From Streptomyces sp. NBC_01197 (GTDB taxonomy: Bacteria; Actinomycetota; Actinomycetes; Streptomycetales; Streptomycetaceae): a stretch of 64,000 nt of DNA. Below, piece by piece: positions 8,640 to 16,177 of the stretch. The DNA is taken from positions 1,054,001 to 1,118,000 of the forward strand of contig NZ_CP108569.1 of assembly GCF_036010505.1 (NCBI RefSeq), in the 5' to 3' direction. Made by a program: the position numbers and the translations under genes. Every line of letters starts with the position of its first letter. The first letter of the stretch is position 1. The notes below the pieces were generated by a model. The model made no database searches, had not been told where the DNA came from, and saw nothing but the letters and a program-made list of their open reading frames with translations.

Positions 8640-8942
8640 GACCTGCCTCTCTGTGCCGGCCAGCAGCTGCTGGCATACAACAGACCGTAGGTGCCTGTTC
8701 TTTCAGCCGTCAAGACTCGGACTGACGTTTTTCAGAACGGCCCTTTTCACCATGACATAGCCCCTATATCCGTACAGAACCGGGGGGTTGAGGCCGTGAA
8801 GACAGCGAGAACAGGGCAATCTCTTGACATGCAAGAGGAGCATTCATAGCGTCCTGCCACACAAGAGCAGTGCACGGCGGAGCAGGACCGGCGGCTCAAC
8901 CCCGGGCCCGGCTCCCCGCAGAAAGGACACGGTGGACGACGT
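8640..8942. promoter_or_regulatory. Divergent promoter region with second GntR operator
   Basis: This 303-bp gap holds no gene. On the minus strand a TTGACG -35 (8708-8713), an 18-nt spacer and a TACGGT -10 (8684-8689) serve the monooxygenase operon. The copy of TGTTGTATGCCAG at 8670-8682 (minus strand) sits across the predicted start site. On the plus strand TTGACA (8824-8829), 17 nt and TAGCGT (8847-8852) could serve the gene at 8943, giving a leader of about 85 nt. Confidence 0.6.
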
Positions 8943-9434
8943 ATGGGTACCGGAAGCACCGACATCAGGGAACGCATCGCCGCGGCCTGGGGCGCGGCCT
9001 GGCAGCGCGGCGAGGTCGACGTACTCGACACGGTCCTCGCCGACGGCTACCGGAGGCACGGGCGCACCGCGCAGGACGCGGCGGACCTCAAGGCCAACAT
9101 CACCGCGTGCCGTGCGGGCTTCCCCGATCTGGTCACCGTGATCGAGGACTGCGTGGTCGAGGGGGACCGGGTGGCGACCCGCTGGGTCAGCAGGGGCACG
9201 CACACCGGCCGGCTGATGGACGTACCGCCGACCGGCCGGACCGTCACGGTCTCCGGCGCGACGTTCTCCCGGGTCGAGGACGGCATGGTCGCCGAGGAGT
9301 GGGTCACCTGGGACCCCCGTCAGCTGCTGACCGCGCTGGGGATCATCCCGCTGGACAGCGAACCGGCCCAGGCCCCCGCGCCGGGAGCGGCCGTGGCCCC
9401 GGCACGCCACGCCCGATCGGTGGTGGCGTCATGA
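8943..9434 (+). CDS. SnoaL-like ester cyclase / polyketide-cyclase-fold protein
   Basis: A 163-aa NTF2/SnoaL-fold protein of the ester cyclase family. A helix rich in Trp (AAWGAAWQRGEVDVLDTVLADGY) opens the domain. The strands VVEGDRVATRWVSRGTHTG and the FSRVEDGMVAEEWVTWD motif are typical of SnoaL-type cyclases and hydratases. The last 25 residues are Ala/Pro-rich. The gene overlaps the flavin reductase gene by four bases (ATGA) and is divergent from the LLM operon, so it probably belongs to the same pathway, perhaps as a hydratase, isomerase or decyclising helper. No specific reaction can be assigned. Confidence 0.85.
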   Translation: MGTGSTDIRERIAAAWGAAWQRGEVDVLDTVLADGYRRHGRTAQDAADLKANITACRAGFPDLVTVIEDCVVEGDRVATRWVSRGTHTGRLMDVPPTGRTVTVSGATFSRVEDGMVAEEWVTWDPRQLLTALGIIPLDSEPAQAPAPGAAVAPARHARSVVAS

Positions 9435-9979
9435 GCACGACCGCCCGGAACCCGTCGGCGCCGGCCCCGGACACGGCCGAGCTCGCCAACACCGCTGATA
9501 TCGCCGATGTGAAGGGCCTGCACCGCAAGTTCATCACCGGGGTCACCATCGTGACCACGATGGACGGCGACCGGCCGCGCGGGCTGGCCGTCAACGCCTT
9601 CTCCAGCATCTCGCTGAGTCCCCCGCTGGTCATGGTCTGCGTCCAGCGGACCTCGTCGACCTACGAACCGCTCTTCCGCGCGGACCACATGGGCATCAGC
9701 ATCCTCGCCTCCGACCAGCTGCCCGTGGCGACGGTCTTCGCCGGCAAGGGCGACGACAAGTTCGCCGAGCTGCGCTGGACCGCAGGGGCCCACGGTTCGC
9801 CGCTGATCGACAGCAGTGCGGCCGTACTGGAGGCACGGATCCAGGAACGCCTGCAGACCAGTACGCACACCATCTTCATCGGACGGGTCACCCAGGCCGC
9901 CCACTCGGAACGGCCGCCCCTGATCTACAGCGCGGGCGGCTTCTACGACGGCGGGCAGCTCGACGCCGCCGCCCTCTGA
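9431..9979 (+). CDS. Flavin reductase family protein (FMN reductase component)
   Basis: A 182-aa split-barrel flavin reductase of the HpaC/RutF type, supplying reduced flavin to a partner monooxygenase. Typical motifs are RKFITGVTIVTT near residue 33, GLAVNAFSSISLSPPLVMVCVQ, the strand HMGISILASDQ and the C-terminal PLIYSAGGFY. The ATG at 9431 is preferred because it overlaps the preceding stop (ATGA) and begins the conserved domain after a short Ala/Pro linker. Its partner is most likely the LLM monooxygenase encoded divergently. NADH or NADPH preference cannot be read. Confidence 0.92.
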   Translation: MSTTARNPSAPAPDTAELANTADIADVKGLHRKFITGVTIVTTMDGDRPRGLAVNAFSSISLSPPLVMVCVQRTSSTYEPLFRADHMGISILASDQLPVATVFAGKGDDKFAELRWTAGAHGSPLIDSSAAVLEARIQERLQTSTHTIFIGRVTQAAHSERPPLIYSAGGFYDGGQLDAAAL

Positions 9980-9983
9980 CGAC

Positions 9984-9998
9984 AGCCCTCGCAGGGCT
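9984..9998. terminator. Hairpin after the flavin reductase gene
   Basis: The inverted repeat AGCCCT / AGGGCT with a 3-nt loop lies 5 nt after the stop of the flavin reductase gene and before the converging phosphatase gene. It has no U-tract, as is usual in Streptomyces. The stem is short, so confidence is modest. Confidence 0.4.
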
Positions 9999-10045
9999 CG
10001 GCAGACAGGGGCGGCGGGCGGCCCGGGCAGCGGTGAGTCCGCGCC

Positions 10046-10873
10046 TCAGGCACCCGTCGCCAGCAGCTGCCGCACCCGGCGGGCCGTGGCCACGTCGCGG
10101 GCGGCTGTGAACGGCAGCGCGTTGCCGCCCGTCACCCGGAACGGCTCGCCCGTGAGCGTCAGATGGGCGCCGCCGGCCTCCTCCACGAGCAGCAGTCCTG
10201 CCGCGTGGTCCCAGGCGAGTTCCCAGCTGAACGCGACCGCGTCGAGGGTTCCCCGGGCGACGGCCAGATACTCCAGGCCCGCCGAGCCGCACGGTCTGGC
10301 GCGGATGCCGTCGGTACGGAGGGCGAGCAGCGCGCTCTTCTGCTCGGGGGTGGTGAAGTCCGGGTGCGAGGTGGCCACTTGGAGCTCCGCGCCAGGTGCC
10401 GGCGAGCCCGCCAGGAGCGGTTTCCCGTTGAGGCGGGCGCCACCGCCCCGTACCGCCACGGCCATCTCGTCGAGCGCCGCGGCGTATGTCCAGGAGGCGA
10501 GGAGCTCTCCGTGGTGGGCGAGCGCCACCAGGGTGCAGAAGCCCGGTTCGCCGCGTACGAACTGGCGGGTACCGTCGACCGGGTCGACGATCCAGACGGG
10601 GGCGTCGCCCCGTATCGCCTCGTACGAGGACGGGTCGGCCGCCACGGCCTCCTCACCGACCACCACCGAGCCCGGCAGCAGGGTGGTGAGGGCGGCCGTC
10701 AGGTGTTCCTCGGCGCCGCGGTCGGCCACCGTCACCAGGTCGTGCGGACCGCTCTTCTCAGCGATCTCGTGCGCGGCGAGCTGCCGGAAGCGCGGCAGGA
10801 TCTCGGCGGCGGCCGCCTCGCGGACCACCGCCTCGACCTCGGTCGAATCCCTGGCCAGAAGCTGTTCGGTCAT
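10046..10873 (-). CDS. Inositol-monophosphatase family phosphatase
   Basis: A 275-aa Mg-dependent phosphatase of the IMPase superfamily (inositol-phosphate, histidinol-phosphate or 3'-phosphoadenosine phosphatases). The metal-binding motifs are present: GEE at 73-75, DPVDGT at 97-102 and WDHAAG near residue 216. The early VTVADRGAEEHL matches the usual V-T-x-D substrate loop, although an Arg follows the Asp. The ATG start is used without a strong ribosome site. It converges on the flavin reductase gene and stands apart from the catabolic operon. The exact substrate is unknown; histidinol phosphatase is a realistic alternative. Confidence 0.87.
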   Translation of the reverse strand: MTEQLLARDSTEVEAVVREAAAAEILPRFRQLAAHEIAEKSGPHDLVTVADRGAEEHLTAALTTLLPGSVVVGEEAVAADPSSYEAIRGDAPVWIVDPVDGTRQFVRGEPGFCTLVALAHHGELLASWTYAAALDEMAVAVRGGGARLNGKPLLAGSPAPGAELQVATSHPDFTTPEQKSALLALRTDGIRARPCGSAGLEYLAVARGTLDAVAFSWELAWDHAAGLLLVEEAGGAHLTLTGEPFRVTGGNALPFTAARDVATARRVRQLLATGA

Positions 10874-10914
10874 GCCTCCATCTCAGCACACCCCGGTGAA
10901 GGCCCCGCACCGGT

Positions 10915-12729
10915 TCAGCGGCCGACTGCGTAACCCTGCATGCCGCGCGGGTTCGCGGCGGCGCTCAGCACCCCGGTACGCGGATCACGGGCGACCGCGC
11001 ACAGCCTCCCCTCCGACCAGGCGTCGCCGACGGTGACGTCGTGTCCGCGGCGGCGCAGCTCCGCGATGGTCTCCTCTCCCATCCGCGACTCCACGGTGAT
11101 GCTGCCGGGTCGCATCGCGCGCGGGTAGAAGGAGCTGGGGAAGGAGTCGTTGTGCCAGTTCGGGGCGTCGATCGCGCCCTGGAGGTCCAGGCCGCCGCGG
11201 ACCGGAGCGGTCAGCGCGACCGCGAGGAAGAAGTGCAGCTGCCACTGGTCCTGCTGGTCGCCGCCCGGCGTTCCGAAGGCGAGCACCGGCACACCGTCGC
11301 GCAGGGCGAGCGAGGGGGTGAGGGTGGTACGCGGACGGCGGCCGGGGGTGAGCGAGTTCGGCAGCCCCTCGTCCAGCCAGGCCATCTGGAGTCGGTTGCC
11401 GAGCGGGAAGCCCAGTTCGGGCACCACCGGGTTGGACTGGAGCCAGCCGCCGCTCGGGGTCGCGGAGATCATGTTCCCCCAGCGGTCGACGACGTCAAGG
11501 TGGCAGGTGTCGCCGCGGGTGGCGCCGTCCTTTGCGACGGTCGGCTCGCCCGCGCCTGCGGCGGATATCCCCATGGCGTCGAATCCGGGCTCGCCCGCCG
11601 CCACGGCGGTGGCCTGCCTGCTGAGCCGGGGCGTGCGGCCGTCGGGGCTGCCGGGGCGCAGCTCGTGCGAGGCCTCGCCGGTGATCAGGGCGCGGCGCTC
11701 CCCGTTGTACGCGTCGGAGAGGAGCGTGCCCAGCGGTACGTCGTCCCCGGCGTCGCCGTACCAGGCCTCCCGGTCGGCCATCGCCAGCTTGCAGCCCTCG
11801 ACGAGCAGGTGGATGTAGTCGGCGGACCCGTACCGGGGAAGTTCGCCGGGCTTGCCGGGGAGCAGGGCGAGCTGCTGGAGGAAGACGGGGCCCTGGCTCC
11901 AGCCGCCCGCCTTGCAGAGGGTCCAGCCGTTCCAGTCGTACGTCGCGGGCGCCTCGTAGGACGCCGACCAGCCTGCCAGGTCGGCCGCGGTGAGGGTGCC
12001 GGAGTGGTGGGCGCCGCTGGTGTCCTTGGTGGGGCGCTGCGACTGGCGTACCAGCGCCTCGGCGATGAAGCCCTCACGCCAGACCGCGCGGGCGGCGTCG
12101 ATCTGGCCGGCCCGGTCCTGCGCGCCCGCGGTGGCCTCGGCGATCAGCCGGCGCCAGGTCGCGGCGAGCGCGGGGTTGCGGAACAGCCCGCCCGGCGCTG
12201 GGGACCTGCCGCCGGGGAGGTACACATCGGCGGAGGACCGCCACTCGGTCTCGAAGAGTTCCCGTACGCTCTCGACGGTCTGGCCGACACGCTCGACGGG
12301 CGCGTGGCCGTCCTCGGCGTAACCGATGGCGTACTTCAGTACCTCCGCGAGGGACTTGGTGCCGTGGTCGCGGAGCAGCAGCATCCAGGCGTCGAAGGCT
12401 CCGGGCACCGCGGCGGCGAGCGGTCCGGTCCCGGGGACCAGGTCGAGGCCGAGCGAGCGGTAGTGCTCGACGGTCGCGCCCGCGGGGGCGGGGCCCTGCC
12501 CGCAGAGCACCCGGACCTCGCCGTCGGCCGGGGCGATTATCGCGGGCACCTCGCCGGCCGGCCCGTTGAGGTGCGGCTCGACGACATGCAGCACGAAGCC
12601 CGCGGCGACGGCGGCGTCGTAGGCGTTCCCGCCGTCCTCCAGGACGGCCATCGCGGACTGCGAGGCGAGCCAGTGGGTGGACGACACCATGCCGAAGGTG
12701 CCCTGCAGAGTCGGCCGGGTGGTGAACAT
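10915..12729 (-). CDS. Gamma-glutamyltransferase family protein without signal peptide
   Basis: A 604-aa Ntn-hydrolase of the gamma-glutamyltranspeptidase family. The large-subunit motif VLEDGGNAYDAAVAAGF is near residue 30. The autoprocessing Thr is expected in RGDTCHLDVVD near residue 406, followed by the small-subunit landmarks SLTPGRRPRTTLTPSL and FGTPGGDQQDQWQ. The ATG at 12729 is used because the conserved N-terminus begins there; a longer frame starts at 12777. No signal peptide is visible, unlike the copy at 32-34 kb, so this one is probably cytosolic. Such proteins can be acylases or peptidases rather than true transpeptidases. The neighbours do not indicate the substrate. Confidence 0.88.
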   Translation of the reverse strand: MFTTRPTLQGTFGMVSSTHWLASQSAMAVLEDGGNAYDAAVAAGFVLHVVEPHLNGPAGEVPAIIAPADGEVRVLCGQGPAPAGATVEHYRSLGLDLVPGTGPLAAAVPGAFDAWMLLLRDHGTKSLAEVLKYAIGYAEDGHAPVERVGQTVESVRELFETEWRSSADVYLPGGRSPAPGGLFRNPALAATWRRLIAEATAGAQDRAGQIDAARAVWREGFIAEALVRQSQRPTKDTSGAHHSGTLTAADLAGWSASYEAPATYDWNGWTLCKAGGWSQGPVFLQQLALLPGKPGELPRYGSADYIHLLVEGCKLAMADREAWYGDAGDDVPLGTLLSDAYNGERRALITGEASHELRPGSPDGRTPRLSRQATAVAAGEPGFDAMGISAAGAGEPTVAKDGATRGDTCHLDVVDRWGNMISATPSGGWLQSNPVVPELGFPLGNRLQMAWLDEGLPNSLTPGRRPRTTLTPSLALRDGVPVLAFGTPGGDQQDQWQLHFFLAVALTAPVRGGLDLQGAIDAPNWHNDSFPSSFYPRAMRPGSITVESRMGEETIAELRRRGHDVTVGDAWSEGRLCAVARDPRTGVLSAAANPRGMQGYAVGR

Positions 12730-12948
12730 GGCGCGTTCCCTTGCTAGTTGGGCCTGTGAACGAAACGAACCGACCACGGCTCACAAGCGAGCATGGGGAA
12801 ACCGGGGAGTCCGGTCCCGCCGGCCCGTTCACCTGATCTCCGGGCAGGCTATCGATCGCCCGTCACCCGTTGCTACCCGCTTCGGACATGAAGTGTGGCC
12901 GCCCCGGGAGGCTCAGCCTCCAGCGGTCGTCCTGCCCGACGGGCGGTG

Positions 12949-13485
12949 TCAGCCGTGATCGGAGTGGGCGGTGGCGGAGTAGCCGTCGTGCCAGGCGGCT
13001 TTGGCGCCGGAGTCGCCGATCCGGTAGACCTGCACGCCAGCGCCCGCGCCTATGACGAGGGACAGCACCGCGGCGGCGATGCGCAGCGGCGTGGACACTG
13101 TGATGCTGGTGGAGCCGGCGATGCTGGCGGAGCCGGCTGCGTCGGGCGAGCCCTGGGAGGCGCGGCGGTAGAACCACCACACCGCTGCGGCCACCAGGAA
13201 CAGCGCGACGACCCAGGGGAGCAGTCCGTCTCCGAGTTCGGTGTGTTTGCGGACCAGTGCGTCGCTCTTCACATGACGCTCCAGCCACTCGCCTGCCTGT
13301 GTCGTCAGGGGCACGCTGATCAGAGTGACCAGGGCGAGGACCGGGAGGGCGAGACCGAATCGGCGCATGACCGAGGGCCATACGGCGCACAGAATGAGCG
13401 CCAGTGCGGTCAGCGGTACCAGAACCACGACCACGTGCACGAACAGGACGTGCGCGGGGAGGCCGTTGATCAGGTCGGGTCCCAT
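12949..13485 (-). CDS. DUF2231-like membrane protein
   Basis: A 178-aa membrane protein with about four hydrophobic helices: residues 11-34, 43-60, 88-104 and 130-150. The early His in LPAHVLFVHVVVVLVPLTA and the THAGEW-like TQAGEWLERHV stretch resemble the DUF2231 family of small redox-associated membrane proteins. A Ser/Thr-rich linker separates the third and fourth helices. GGAGCC lies 9 nt upstream of the ATG. It lies next to ApbE and FMN-binding genes, so a role in extracytoplasmic electron transfer, possibly haem-linked through the conserved His residues, is plausible but inferred. The family call is moderately sure. Confidence 0.7.
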   Translation of the reverse strand: MGPDLINGLPAHVLFVHVVVVLVPLTALALILCAVWPSVMRRFGLALPVLALVTLISVPLTTQAGEWLERHVKSDALVRKHTELGDGLLPWVVALFLVAAAVWWFYRRASQGSPDAAGSASIAGSTSITVSTPLRIAAAVLSLVIGAGAGVQVYRIGDSGAKAAWHDGYSATAHSDHG

Positions 13486-13615
13486 GGGGGGCTCCTTCAG
13501 AGCTGGTGTCGAACGCTGGACAAGGTGGGGGCCTGGGCGGTGCGCCGGCGTGCGAGGGAGTGCGTGGGCAGACGCGGCCCCTTCCGCACGGTCGGTCAGG
13601 GGTCTGCGTCCAGGT

Positions 13616-14383
13616 TTATGATCCGTATCGGCTGAATCCCGTGGTCCGCCATTCCCTTCCGTCGGGCAGGATCGCGAGGGCTTCGTAGCCCTCCAGGGTC
13701 TCCAGCCACTCCCGGGCGCCCTCTCCTCTGGCGAAGGCGGCGGTGGCGTAGGTGTCGGTCCTGGTCAGGCGTGGGCCGATGACGGTGAGGGAGGCGAAGG
13801 CGGTGACGGGGGTTCCGTCGTGCGGGTCGAGGATGTGAGCGCCGCGTTCGGCGGTGCCGGAGGTGGCGACAGCCAGGTTGTGGTCGGCCGTGACGACGGT
13901 GGCCAGGTCGCCGGTGCGCAGGGGGTGGGCGATGCCGATGCGCCACGGGGTGCCGGGGGCTGCCTCGCCCTGGAGTTGGAGGTCGCCGCCGCCGTTGACA
14001 CAGGTGTTGCGTGCGCCGGCTTCGTGGAGGAGGCGGGAGGCGGCTTCGGTGGCCCAGCCTTTGACGAGGCCCGAGGGATCGAGGGCGCCTGAGGGGACGA
14101 TGCTGAACCAGCCGTGGCTGTCGTCGGTGGCCTGTGCACAGAGGGAGAGGACCTCGTGGACTTCGGGCGGGCAGTCGGCGAGACGGATGTCGCCGCGGTC
14201 GAGGCGGCTGATGTGGCTGTCGGGCCGGTAGGTGGAGAACACGGCGTCGACCCGGTGGAGGTGGCGTACGGCCTCGGCGAGAGCGCGGTGGATGGCGGGG
14301 GTGGGTTCGTCCCGGATGTCGAAGGAGAAGGCGGTGCCCATCACGTGCTCGACGTGGCGCAGTCCGCGGGCGGTGTCAGGCAT
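13616..14383 (-). CDS. apbE: FAD:protein FMN transferase (ApbE)
   Basis: A 255-aa ApbE-family enzyme that transfers FMN from FAD onto a Thr of extracytoplasmic FMN-binding domains. Recognisable motifs are HVMGTAFSFDI near residue 12, FSTYRPDSHISRL near 49, the SGLVKGWATEAA stretch near 104, NGGGDLQLQG near 130 and DTYATAAFARG near 217. No signal peptide is seen, so it would act in the cytosol or depend on export by another route. Its ATG lies inside the last codons of a truncated FMN-binding gene. An intact target domain with a flavinylation motif is encoded 3 kb away at 17539, the likely substrate. Confidence 0.9.
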   Translation of the reverse strand: MPDTARGLRHVEHVMGTAFSFDIRDEPTPAIHRALAEAVRHLHRVDAVFSTYRPDSHISRLDRGDIRLADCPPEVHEVLSLCAQATDDSHGWFSIVPSGALDPSGLVKGWATEAASRLLHEAGARNTCVNGGGDLQLQGEAAPGTPWRIGIAHPLRTGDLATVVTADHNLAVATSGTAERGAHILDPHDGTPVTAFASLTVIGPRLTRTDTYATAAFARGEGAREWLETLEGYEALAILPDGREWRTTGFSRYGS

Positions 14384-14588
14384 GGGCCCGGTCCGGTGCG
14401 CTCACGGGCCGGTCCGGTTCCCGGAGGACCTTCGCCACGGTGATCTCCCCCGTGGCCGGGGCGGTGACCTGCACCGTTCCGTACCGGGCGCCGACCGGGC
14501 CACCGGTGAACGTACCCGCCCCCGTGCACGGGCCCGACGAGGCGCCCGCCGGGGTGTGCGGGGCGGACGAGACGAATGTGCCGGTCAT
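14376..14588 (-). pseudogene. Truncated FMN-binding-domain protein upstream of apbE
   Basis: A 70-aa reading frame with a strong GGAGGTG ribosome site 5 nt before its ATG. Residues 23-55 (GAGTFTGGPVGARYGTVQV and the next strand) align with the first half of the FMN-binding protein at 17539 (SGTYTGDAVPTKYGTVQV). It lacks a signal or anchor segment and everything after the second strand, including the SGA(S/T)xT flavinylation site. It overlaps the apbE start by 8 nt. This looks like an internal deletion that kept translational coupling. A functional short peptide is possible but less likely. Confidence 0.6.
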
Positions 14589-14719
14589 GGGACACCTCCA
14601 AATGGGACGCGCTCAGCCACGGCTCGCTCAGGGCTAGCCCCGGCCGTGGGTGCCAGCCTCACAGCTCAACTTCTGTGAACCCTCTGAATCCGCCCCGGCC
14701 GACGCCCCCCAGCGCCGTG

Positions 14720-15583
14720 TCAGGTGTACGGGACGACGGCAACCGGGCACGGAGCGTGGTGCACGGCCGCCGACAGCACATGATTGATACGAGGGGGGAG
14801 CATCCGACGCTTCTCCCGGCGGCCGGCGACGAGCAGTCCCGTACCGGCGATGTCGCGCACGACGGCGCGCGCCGGGCTCTCCATCTGCACGCTCTCCACG
14901 ACCCGCACGTCGGGGAACCGGTCGCGCCATGGACCGAGCGCCCTGGTGAGATCCCGCTGCGCCTCGAGGGTCAGTTCATGGGAGAGGTACGGGTCGACTG
15001 TGCCCCTGTTGTAGGCCGAGGGCGGCAGATTCCTGCCGTGCACCGCCCGCAGGGTGGCGTCTCGTCGGATCGCCGCGTCGAAGGCGTACTCGATGAGCTC
15101 GTCGCACGGACGGCGCAGGCTCAGCGCCAGCACCACCTCACCGTCCTCCGTGAGCGGGGCGGCGTCCTCCCTGGCCCGTACGAGGACCGCCGGAACCTCG
15201 GCCCGCGCGAGGACGTGCATGCCGATGTCACCGAGGAAATACCCGGCCAGCGAACTCAGCGCGCGGGAACCGAGAACCAGCGTCTGCGACGCTGAGGCCG
15301 CTTCCAGCAGAGCGCCCACCGGCTCCCCGGCGACCAGGTCCTCGTGGACCCGCAGGTCGGGGAAGCGCTCCCCGATCGCATCGCGTGCGTCGGACACGAT
15401 CCGCTTGGGCCAGTAGTTGCGGTCGCCCTCCGGCTGCTGCGCGTCCCCTTCCGGCGAGAGCAGCACCCAGGCGTGCAGCAGCCGCAGCGTCGCACCGCGC
15501 GCCGATGCCTCCTGAGCGGCCCAGAGCGCGGCAGACAGCGACTCGGGGGTGCCGTCCAGCCCCACCGTGACAACCGCATTCAT
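14720..15583 (-). CDS. Universal stress protein, tandem UspA domains
   Basis: A 287-aa protein with two consecutive UspA folds. Each begins with the typical strand (VVTVGLDGTPESLSAALWAA at the N-terminus; VVLALSLRRPCDELIEYAF near residue 148). The ATP-binding G-loop is visible in the first domain as LVLGSRALSSLAGYFLG near residue 105 and in the second as LLVAGRREKRRMLPPRINHVL near 252. The domain 2 loop is degenerate. The length matches actinobacterial two-domain Usp proteins. GGGAG lies about 8 nt upstream of the ATG. Flavin electron-transfer genes on both sides suggest a stress or hypoxia response, which is inference. Confidence 0.9.
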   Translation of the reverse strand: MNAVVTVGLDGTPESLSAALWAAQEASARGATLRLLHAWVLLSPEGDAQQPEGDRNYWPKRIVSDARDAIGERFPDLRVHEDLVAGEPVGALLEAASASQTLVLGSRALSSLAGYFLGDIGMHVLARAEVPAVLVRAREDAAPLTEDGEVVLALSLRRPCDELIEYAFDAAIRRDATLRAVHGRNLPPSAYNRGTVDPYLSHELTLEAQRDLTRALGPWRDRFPDVRVVESVQMESPARAVVRDIAGTGLLVAGRREKRRMLPPRINHVLSAAVHHAPCPVAVVPYT

Positions 15584-15835
15584 GACATCGCTCCCTTTCC
15601 CGCGGTCCTGGGGTGATCCATGTCCTCACTCCCTTTCGCCGTGACCGCCAAACCGCGGCCACACATCCAGGGTGCGCGCTCGACGCCGTCCTGCGCAGGT
15701 GCCACCCGGCCCCTCCCCCGGGATGCCCACTCCGGCGGACACTGGAGGAAGGAAACCCGGCATGCCCGTCGGAGGCCTGGTGTCCGCACATATGCGGAAA
15801 GCCACGTGAAAAGAGCTGCGCCGAAGGGAACGATC

Positions 15836-16114
15836 ATGGGAACCAAGCAGTGGAACGCACAGATTTCCCTCACCGAGGACGGCGACGAGACCCGGGCCCG
15901 CGCGGTTCTGACCAGGCAGGACTCCTGGCGCGGCGACACCGCACATGTGGTGGGTCGAGGCGTAGCACGCCGGAATCCGATCGACCGGCCGATCCCCGAG
16001 ATCGGCGACGAACTGGCCGCGAGCCGTGCGCTGGAGGATCTCGCAGTGCGTCTGCACGATGTCGCCTCGGACGACATCGTGGACCTGACCGGCCCGGCCG
16101 AGCAGGGAGCGTAG
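15836..16114 (+). CDS. DUF1876 domain-containing protein
   Basis: A 92-aa small cytosolic protein matching the actinobacterial DUF1876 family: KQWNAQISLTEDGDETRARAVL, GRGVARRNPIDRPIPEIGDELAASRAL and the LHDVAS ending. GAAGGGA precedes the ATG at 15836 with a 6-nt gap; a much longer open frame upstream has no homology-like character. Family members have a double-stranded-RNA-binding-like fold and often lie near stress proteins. Here it lies between a Usp gene and a membrane flavoprotein. Its molecular role is unknown. Confidence 0.85.
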   Translation: MGTKQWNAQISLTEDGDETRARAVLTRQDSWRGDTAHVVGRGVARRNPIDRPIPEIGDELAASRALEDLAVRLHDVASDDIVDLTGPAEQGA

Positions 16115-16177
16115 CGGGCTCAGAGGCTTCTCAGAGGCCGCGTTGTCACACTTGTATCAAGTGGAGAGTGAGGCCAC

